Below are positions 56,815 to 64,000 of a DNA stretch of 64,000 nucleotides, piece by piece; position 1 is the stretch's first letter; every line of letters begins with the position of its first letter. Origin of the DNA: Prorocentrum cordatum (Eukaryota > Sar > Dinophyceae > Prorocentrales > Prorocentraceae); the NCBI GenBank assembly GCA_963575745.1, contig CAUYUJ010004570.1, forward strand, positions 104,264 through 168,263, written 5' to 3'. The notes under the pieces are model-generated. The model was not told where the DNA came from. It searched no databases and worked only from the letters and a program-made list of their open reading frames with translations. A program made the translations under genes and the position numbers.

Positions 56815-57463
56815 GTGCCGTGCGCACTCTTTGACAAAATTGTCCGTCGGACCAGCGTCAACCCGGGAGATGCGGGCGCCATGCGCGGCATGCTACCCCT
56901 GCGCGCGGGCATGCGCATCCGCCTGGAGCAGCTGGACCACACCAAAGGGGCTCGTCAAAGACGCCGCGGGCGAGGCCGTCCAGGCGGCCGTCAGACCTAA
57001 AAATGAGGACGAAGTGGGGGCAGCGAAGGCCGAGCGACGTCCGGCGTACCTGCGGTGCCTGCCGTACGGCGCGTGGGTGCGCATGGACAAATACAGCGCC
57101 AGCCCGTGCGGCAAGATACTCGCGGAACTCGATGACAGCATCGGCGCCGCGGACGCGGCGCGCCTCGTCGTCATCGAGCCGCAGGGGTCAAGCCCTTTCG
57201 ACTACCTGAATCACAAGGTCACGCGCGTAGGCATGGCCATCTCCCATGCCGAAGTCCTGGCGTCCTGCCCGGGCCGCGCCATGCACCGCGGTGTCACTGT
57301 CGACGCCGGGTGCCAAGACTAGAACTGAATGGTCGCCCTCTGGCTGCATCTCCACGTGATGCTGTCGAAGGCGACGATCGTGGACAACCTCCAGATGATA
57401 CGCGACCCCAGCCTGGACTTCCTGGTCCGCGGGCAACCCGCATACCTGGTGGCGCGCTTTTGA
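56815..57463 (+). pseudogene. PIF1-like helicase C-terminal remnant
   Basis: Encodes the end of a superfamily-1 (PIF1/RecD-like) DNA helicase as repeated in dinoflagellate genomes. Order: ALFDKIVRRT, GMLPLRAGMRIRLEQLDHTK, then KGLVKDAAGEAV, YLRCLPYGAWVRMDKYSASP, VVIEPQGSSPFDYLNHKVTR, motif V-like GRAMHRGVTVDAGC and motif VI-like LHLHVMLSKAT (about 57341-57373), ending at TGA 57461-57463. Broken in three places: a frameshift in the AAAGGGG run near 56947, and in-frame TAG and TGA at 57320-57322 and 57326-57328. Walker A/B motifs would lie upstream, where only minisatellite DNA is present. It is therefore a 5'-truncated, dead copy, perhaps from a mobile element. Confidence 0.65.
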
Positions 57464-58154
57464 GCGTGTAGCTCCCGCAGTGACAGGTGCAGGGAGGAGG
57501 CAGAGGATCTGGCGGGCGAGCCGGGCCTTGCCCGCTTTTTGCGTTAGCTATAAGCAGGTTTAATTACGTTGAGCGCCGCGGCGACATGGCGCAAGCAGCG
57601 CTGCATCTGTAGCGTATCGCTGACAAACAGCAACGCTCTCCTGTCTCCCCCCGTCGCATTCGTCGTGGCCCACCTCTCCTTTGTCACCTTCTTTCGGCTG
57701 CTGTCGCGCTAGCTGTTCGGCCTCCCATCGTGCCCTTCTCCTGCTCTCCGTTCCCACCCCATGTCCTCTTCGAGCCTGGGCCCTCGCTCCTCGTCCTTCT
57801 ACTGTTGTCTTGTGAATCATGCTACGTGCGCGAATCCCACGTAGCTTCCACAACATACAACGGCGCCTGCAGTGTCATTGTCCTGAAAAGTTGGGGCCAA
57901 CCCATCTTGTCACTCAGTGCAGATGGGTCGGGTACGTCGACAAGGTAATGTTTGACAGGGTTGGTGGAAAAAAGGGTGTTGTCGCAGTCCCAGGTTCGCT
58001 TTTCGTCGCGTGGGGAATGGGATCGGTTTTCATTAGGAGCAGGGGATGTGTAGGGCTAGCGTTGTTGGGTTATCACAAATACACGGGGTGACGTGGATAG
58101 GGATGTAGGTTCATGGCGGAAGGAGCACATACATATATATATATATATATATAT
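57464..58154. other. No gene recognised
   Basis: Unrecognised sequence; a (TA)n run at 58133-58154. Confidence 0.4.
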
Positions 58155-59450
58155 GTCAGGGTGAAGTGGCCGAACGGTCATTCACTGTCCTTGAAGTGGA
58201 GTTCTGCGGAGCGGAATGTTGTTGTTGTTGTTGATTTCCCATTTCTAAGCAATAATCGTTGCTCCCATCCCTTCGGTGCACATTGCGTTTTCTAATTGAA
58301 GTGCCCACACTGGGGCTCGCAACCTGTTTTTTACAAAGGAAGGCCTTGAGTCGTAGAATGTTGTTATTGGCCCTTGGTTTACAGCAACAGCGGTTCGCGT
58401 TTGATGCTTCCTCACAATGTATTCCCAAATCGCGCTCTCGCGCGTGAATTCCTAACAACTTATGCAGGAATCGCACTCTCGCGTGGGACCTCCTACGCTT
58501 TATTCAGACGCCGCGCCCTCGGCACTCATCAATCAATCTGTCGCTGTGGATTTCCTTTGGATTTATTTGGGGGTCGCGCTATCGCTAGAGACTTCCTCGC
58601 GATCCATGCAGGACGCACGCTTCAGCAACCCGCCTGCTCGACCTGGCCGCCTGGGCCCGCCTTCCCGACCCGCCTGTTCGGGTCCGTCCGCCCGATCTGC
58701 CCGGCTGGTTCTGCCACGTCTTTTCTGCTCCTAGCCCCCCTCCTGCTACTCTCTTTCGTGTTCCATCATCCTTTCTCCCCTGCCCATTTCTTCTATCTGT
58801 CCTCTATTCGCCTGCTTAGGGGCTGCACGACATGAACGTTGCAAGTCGAAAATATATCTACCCCCGAGGGGGTACGATCGAAGACGAAGAGGGAGGGTAC
58901 CGAGGGTTTGGGGTATAAGTGTTGGATGGCACGCGAGTCAGATCAGAGCGAACAGTCTTAACATGATTGATGTTGTTGTCGCTGCTGCTGTTGTTGTAGC
59001 AGTTGTTGCTGTCGTTTGTTGCTGTGTTTTGTTGTTGTCTGTTGTTTGCTGCCTGTTGTCTGTTGTTGGTTGTTTGTTGTTTGTTGTCGTCGTCCCCCCC
59101 GCGTCCTGGCCTGCGACACACCTGCGACCCACCCACGACCCACCCCCGACCCACCCCGCGCGACCCGCCCGTGACCCACCCGCGACCCACCCGCGACCCA
59201 CCCGCCACCCACCCGTGATCGGCCCCCTGACCCACCTGCGACCCACCCGCGACCCACCCCGCGACCCGCCCGCGACCCACCCGCGAACCAGCCACATTGC
59301 TTTGACGAAAAAATCGGCGCCTGTGGCGAGCTCGTTGTAAGAATTGCAAAACTTAGGTGCTTGCGGCGGGCTTCTGCAGAATCTCGCAGACTGCCGACGT
59401 CACCGCTGCCCCCTCACTCTTATCCGCGACTGCGAAGTGCTACGTATATA
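58155..59450 (-). repeat. Composite repeat R3, copy 3 (inverted)
   Basis: Read on minus it is collinear with 33328-34950: GCGGATAAGAGTGAGGGGGC, GAGCTCGCCACAGGCGCCGA, GGGTCGCGGGTGGG minisatellite (59100-59290 plus), CAACAAACAACAAAC, AGTAGCAGGAGGGGGGCTAG, CGTGGCAGAACCA, AAGGACAGTGAATGACCGTT. It has no long CAA run, so it is shorter. Confidence 0.8.
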
Positions 59451-59689
59451 GAGTTGGATAAGGATCCCGTGCCTCTGGGCACGGAGTGGGCGTGTCCTCC
59501 GGTCCGTTGCCTAAGCCTCTAAGCCTCAAGCTTCACTCTTGAAGAGCTTCTAAGGGGACCCAACCCCAAAGTATCAAATCTCCAAGGGCTTGGCGCTGTT
59601 CCGCTGGGGTTTTCCGCTGCCCGTCGCGGCTTGTCGCATGAGGGTTTCGGACCCACGACGGGTTCCAAGACGGGCCAGGAGAGCCGCAA
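59451..59689. other. No feature recognised
   Basis: Unrecognised; leads into the decamer array. Confidence 0.3.
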
Positions 59690-60900
59690 GAAGCCCCCGA
59701 GATGGCCCAAGAAGGCCCCGAGTCGCCGAACGATCGCTCCAGCATGCTCAAGACGGCCCCCAGACGGCCCAACAGGCTTCCAAGACGCCCAACAAGATCC
59801 CCAAGAGGCCCCCCAAGAGACGCAAGAGGCACAAATCATTATTTCTTCTTCGGTTCTTGGAAGATTTTGGCGTTCTCGCTTTGTCGGCTCCCTGACGATC
59901 CCAGACCGCCCCAAGAGGGCTGCAAGAGGCTCCAAAACTGCCCAAGAGGGCCCCAAGACAGGCCAAGAGGCGCCCAAAACGGCCCAAGAGGGTCCCAAGA
60001 AGGCCCCTAACGGGGCCCACAAAAGAGAACACGAACCGAACATCCGAGCCTTCCGCCCAAAGAGGCCCCCAGGAGGCGCCAGGAGGCCCCAAGAGGCCCC
60101 CAAGAGACCCCCACGAGGCCCCAAGAGGCCCCCAAGCGGTCCAAAAGAGACCCCAAGAGTCCCCCAAACGGCCCCCAAGAGGCTTCCAAAATGCCTCCAG
60201 GAGGCCCCCGAGAAGCCTCCCACGAGATCCCAACGCACATCCAATTGGCCTCATACCCGCAACCCGGGCACGGTGGCGGGACGGGCCAGAGGCCATAAGA
60301 TCCGCCGCCCCCTGTCGATTCATCGCAGGGGTGCCTGGCGTGCTAAATCCTTTCGGTTTGGGTTTTGGTTCTTTTTTCAGAAGAACTCCCCCTGAAACTT
60401 CGGCCCGTCCCGCTGGCCACCCGAAATGTTGCTCAATCCCGGAAAATCCCCCAAGACGGCTCAAGATGGCCTCCAAGATGGCCACGTTGGCCCAAGATGG
60501 CCTCCAAGATGGCCTCCAAGTCCGCCCACGATGGTCCAAGACGGCCTCCAAGACGGCCCAGGAGAGTCCAAGATACCTCCAAGGTCGCCCGAGAGGCCTC
60601 CAAGACGGCCCAACACGACCCAAGAGGACTCCAAGAGGTCCTCCAGGAGGGCCCGAAGAGGCCAACATCGTTGGTTTTCGTTCGGTTCTTGAAGGATTTG
60701 GGCAATTGCTTCTTCTCGGCATTCCGACGGCTGAAGACGGCCCAAGAGGTCCCCAAGATCGCCCACGAGGCCTCCGAGATGGCCCCATGACGGCCCCAGG
60801 CTCCAATCGAGCCCAAGATAGCACCAACATGGCCACCGAGACGGTCCCGAGATGGCCCAATCGAGCCCAAGAGTGCCTCAAGAGGCTCCGAAGAGGCATC
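59690..60900 (+). repeat. Degenerate decamer array CCAAGANGGCC
   Basis: About 1.2 kb of CCAAGAGGCC, CAAGACGGCC and CCAAGATGGCC units. Interrupted near 59825-59890 and 60660-60730 by related spacers containing TCGGTTCTTGGAAGATTT or TTCGGTTCTTGAAGGATTT. A 598-codon minus frame (59748-61544) is made of LLGASWGPLGGL-type repeats and is best explained by the array. Confidence 0.8.
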
Positions 60901-61659
60901 CTCTCCCTTCTCCTTTTTCCTCCTTTTCCTCCTCTTCCTCTTCCTCCCACACGTGTTCCCCGAAGGCTTTCCAAACCGACTCGGGGAACACCTGGTCCGA
61001 TAGCTTCGCCCCCAAAGGTGCCTCCAAGACGGCGCAAGATGCGCCCAAGACGGCCCCAGATGGCCTCAAGATGGCCTAAGACAGCCCTACAGGCCCGCAA
61101 GAGGCCTCCAAGACGGCCCAAGAGCACTTCAAGACGTCCTCCAAGAAACCCGTAAGCTCGGAAACCACCTGGTCCGGTAGCTCGCCCGACTCCGTGTTCC
61201 CCGGAAGCTTTCGAACCCCCCTCGGGGAACGCGTGGCCCAATAGCTTGGCCAAGCTCCAACCCAACTTTCGACCACGCAGGCGCTTCCAAAAAGGCAGGG
61301 GGGCCGGCGGTGATTCGCCGTAGGCGTCTTCGATAAGGATGAGGGACGAGGGCCACCGAGAGCGCGTCCGAGTTGAACACGCCTCAGGCTGAAAAGGGAA
61401 ACCCCGAGGAGCCGCAGAGCGGCAGATAGGGACGTCCATGGGAAGCTGCGGGGGGCCCACGGGAAGCCGCCTGGGAGGCCCCGGGAGGCCCCGTGGGGGA
61501 CGGCGGCAGGCAACGGGAGGCCGGGGGAGGCAAACCCAGATCATCCGTTACCGGAAAAATCCAGGTACGAGCGGGCGCGACCGGTAACGGCGAAATCTAG
61601 TGCGTCAGCGGTCGCGACCAGTCGCGACCGACATTGTCAGATTGAAGATTCCCGATGAT
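60901..61659. other. Mixed DNA with a short decamer tail
   Basis: 61020-61145 is again CAAGACGGC repeats. 60950-61000 and 61150-61250 share TTCCCCGRAAGC, TTTCNAACC and CTCGGGGAAC words, a diverged pair. No gene recognised. Confidence 0.4.
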
Positions 61660-61870
61660 CCGTTACCGATCCGTTACCGACCGTTACCGACCGTTCGACT
61701 GATCGATCTGACGATGATCTGACGTCAGATCATTGTCAGACCAACAGTTCGATCTGACAATGACCATTGTCATATGTATTTCCCGTATGACAATGACCAT
61801 TGTCAGATATATTTTCAGTCTGACAATGATCATTGTCAGATGACCATTGTCAGAGGCATTCCTTTCGAGG
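61660..61870. repeat. Palindromic TGACAATG-ATCATTGTCA cluster
   Basis: First CCGTTACCGA repeats (61655-61695), then four to five near-palindromes of CTGACAATGACCATTGTCAG type. The one at 61819-61840 is a perfect 22-bp palindrome. Confidence 0.8.
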
Positions 61871-61965
61871 AGAAGGAGAGGAGGGAAGAGGAAGAGGAAG
61901 AGGAAGAGGAGGAGGAGGAGCAGGAGAAGGAGGAGATGATGGCGGTAAGGAGGAGGAGGGTGAAG
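61871..61965 (+). repeat. (GGA)n/(GAA)n tract
   Basis: AGGAAGAGGA and GGAGGA repeats. Confidence 0.85.
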
Positions 61966-62454
61966 ATGCGAACGTGCGAACGTAGGTAACGTATCCTGCT
62001 CCTCCTCATTCCTCTTATCCCCCTTGTCCATCCCTCCCCAGACGCTCCTTCAATTCCTCGGACCTCGAAGCACGGGAACTTTCAATTTGTTCCGAGTCGC
62101 ATCCAGCCGTACAGACGAGGTCGTCAGAAATTGACGTCAAGCGAAAACGTGCGAAACCATAGCATTTTAGACAACATATATCCTCAACTAACCCCTTGTC
62201 AGAATTTCGAAGCAAGTCCAGCCGTGACAACAGTCGATGAAGCCAAAACATGACCATGATTGAAAACTGAGAAAAACAAAATTCCTCGTTCCTCGCTCTG
62301 CAGACTGAGACCGCGCATTTTTCACATGCAGCGTGCGCGTCTCGCGCACCAAGTCGACTGGCACAGAGCCTCTCTCTTGCCCCCCTCGTCCTCTTCCTCA
62401 ACTTTTTTTCACCTTGATCATCTCACGGCGTAGGCTCCTGTCAATCCTCTTTCC
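61966..62454 (-). other. Possible Cys-containing exon, minus
   Basis: 62015-62401 is open on minus and reads e.g. LHRLLSRLDLLRNSDKGLVE, DICCLKCYGF. No family recognised; codon use differs from the GC-rich exons. Confidence 0.2.
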
Positions 62455-62610
62455 TCCCCTCCCGTGTCCTCCTGCTCTTGCTTCCCTCTCCTCTTCCTCC
62501 TCCTCCTTCCTCCCTCCTCTCCTCCTCCTCCTCCTCCTCCTCCTCCTCCTCCTCCTCCTCCTCCCTCTCCTCCTCCTCCTCCTCCTCCTCCTCCTCCTCC
62601 TCCTCATCTC
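62455..62610 (+). repeat. (TCC)n tract
   Basis: TCC repeats with CTC interruptions. Confidence 0.95.
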
Positions 62611-63007
62611 ATCGCTCACCTTCAATCCTGCCTCTATCTCCGTTCTCCCTGTCCAGCCTCTTTTCCGCGCGTCCCTATCCATCCCCCTATAGAAAAGAGC
62701 TGGCCGAGCTGCTGGCTTAGGCTCCAGCCTAGGCCCTAGGCCGAAACGCTCGAGGAGGAAACCACAGGCGGTGGAGCTGGGAGGTATAGTGAGACTTAAC
62801 AAAATAAGGTCAGGGAGGAGGAAGGAGAAGAGCATGGAGATGACGAGGATATCGTGAGGGCGGTAGCATCAATGCAAAGGGTTGCGGACGAAGGGGAAAC
62901 AGGCCAGGAGAGTTCTCCGAGGACGAATAGAGGAAACGTTTGGAGGGTGGACGAGGACAGGGGCATGGAGTTGAGAAGGTGTTCCAATTCGAGCTTTTCG
63001 GCCTAGC

Positions 63008-63044
<37 letters not shown>

Positions 63045-63230
63045 CGACGCAGCCGCGGCAATACTGCAAACCCGCTAGCCTTGCGGCCCCCTGGCTGATG
63101 CAGAGCCCCTCTCTCTCTTCGTCCCTCGCCGTCGTCTTCCCATGTCCAACCTTCCCTCCTCCCCCCTTCCTCTCCGTCTCCTTCTCCGCCTTCCTCTCCC
63201 CCTCCTTTTTTTGTTGGATTGCATACAATA
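62611..63230. other. No gene recognised
   Basis: A (TC)n run at 63011-63041; otherwise unrecognised. Confidence 0.4.
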
Positions 63231-64000
63231 CTATATGCGCAACCAAAGGGGGGGACGAAAGTCCAAACTATACCGACCAATGCGCACGCGCTCGCACACC
63301 TTCAATGGGACGCTATAGATCGAGGAACCCATGGCACAACCTGCGGCAGTCTTGGTTATAAACCGCTGCCAGTCCTCGGGCTGGTAACACCAGACCCAAC
63401 GCGGGTTCAGCGGCCCCATTCTAACGAGGTGGTACATCATGTGATGTTTATTTACTAAACTGTATTTAAACCTCACGGGCACGCTGGTCAGAGCTCTTTG
63501 GGCAAGGGACTGGTACGTGATCAAGCATCCATCTGCGGCGGCCCTGAGACGCGAGCTCTCGTCGTCACTCAAAAACATACCACCATTCTGAACGACGTCG
63601 TAAAACCGCACCAAATTCTTCATCATCAAAGTGCGGGTCTTGAGGCGCACGTCTGCCCCGCCAGGCCCTGCATCCTGGTACTCCCGTGCCAGGACCAAAC
63701 CCACGCGCGCCAAGGACCGAACCTCGGCCGCCTTGATGCTGCTTGACAGCGATGGGAAGTCTGAGTGCGGCGCATCTGGATCCACAATCATTGTAATTTT
63801 GAAATTGGACAGCCGATGCTTCAAATCCAACTCTCGGTATATCTCTTGGATGCGCCCCCAAACTTTGGAGACGCGGGCAGCAATGCTGCCGCGCTCCTCT
63901 TCGTAGATAATCTCGTGCAGTACATTCGCCACGGCGTGGCTTGCCACGCCGAGGTCTACTGCGTGCATGATATCCAGGGCAAGCATATACACAGATACAC
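63231..64000 (-). CDS. 3' part of uncharacterised, possibly transposase-related protein
   Basis: Open from the right window edge to a stop at 63231, about 256 codons, without interruption. Reads LALDIMHAVDLGVASHAVAN, FKITMIVDPDAPHSDFPSLS, IKAAEVRSLARVGLVLAREY, FKYSLVNKHHMMYHLVRMGP, NPRWVWCYQPEDWQRFITKT. The D-x-MH-x2-DLGV pattern, the KHH-x3-H segment and the WCY-x-PEDW segment look like a family recurring in dinoflagellate genomes. The first pattern resembles the D-x-MH-x2-x-LGV box of some DDE transposases (Plavaka/KDZ type), so a transposon origin is possible but not shown. The N-terminal part lies outside the window. Confidence 0.55.
   Translation of the reverse strand, partial: VSVYMLALDIMHAVDLGVASHAVANVLHEIIYEEERGSIAARVSKVWGRIQEIYRELDLKHRLSNFKITMIVDPDAPHSDFPSLSSSIKAAEVRSLARVGLVLAREYQDAGPGGADVRLKTRTLMMKNLVRFYDVVQNGGMFLSDDESSRLRAAADGCLITYQSLAQRALTSVPVRFKYSLVNKHHMMYHLVRMGPLNPRWVWCYQPEDWQRFITKTAAGCAMGSSIYSVPLKVCERVRIGRYSLDFRPPLWLRI

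Noticed and set aside
57800-58100. Dinoflagellate spliced-leader gene
   Set aside because: The conserved leader (CCGTAGCCATTTTGGCTCAAG-type) was looked for by eye over the window and not found on either strand; a computed search would be decisive.
61660-61870. Bacterial-type operator or terminator
   Set aside because: The surroundings are eukaryotic and repeat-rich; the dyads are clustered like a satellite and lack a gene downstream.

Overview
The window looks like nuclear DNA of a dinoflagellate. The evidence is gene fragments of families that are expanded in these algae (pentatricopeptide repeats of the AISACEKG type, a PIF1-like helicase remnant, a sulfotransferase), multi-exon genes whose introns start with GC or GA instead of GT and carry AG|G at both ends, a LINE-type retrotransposon with RNase H, and very dense simple-sequence and foldback repeats. 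No rRNA, tRNA or CRISPR was recognised. The species cannot be fixed from the sequence.

Layout. 0-0.8 kb: (TCC)n macrosatellite. 1.8-3.7 kb: two exons of a PPR gene (minus). 5.2-11.3 kb: an apparently intact LINE (minus) with a coiled-coil ORF1 overlapping a long endonuclease/RT/RNase H ORF2. 11.3-43.7 kb: almost entirely repeats: (GGA)n tracts, 79-, 83- and 90-bp minisatellites, (CATA)n and (CCA)n blocks, a 1.1-1.6 kb composite repeat (R3), and at least five foldback/TIR families named here TIR-A to TIR-E. A few short GC-rich blocks may be exons of unrecognised genes. 44.2-53.8 kb: a sulfotransferase gene on the minus strand, reconstructed as eight exons in consistent frame and split by TIR-A, TIR-B and other repeats. 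54.3-54.85 kb: exon-like pieces of an unknown minus-strand gene, also split by TIR-B. 55.5-57.5 kb: a ~100-bp minisatellite next to a broken PIF1-like helicase 3' end. 58.2-59.5 kb: inverted copy of R3. 59.7-61.1 kb: degenerate decamer array. 63.2 kb to the right edge: 3' part of a protein gene, possibly a transposase (minus).

The most interesting feature is the link between short TIR elements and introns. TIR-A copies are flanked by 8-9 bp duplications. One copy interrupts the sulfotransferase reading frame so that removing the element plus one copy of its duplication restores the frame exactly. Two TIR-B copies sit in the next intron, separated and flanked by three copies of an 18-bp exon sequence. 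Both behave like introner elements, that is, transposons that create introns on insertion.
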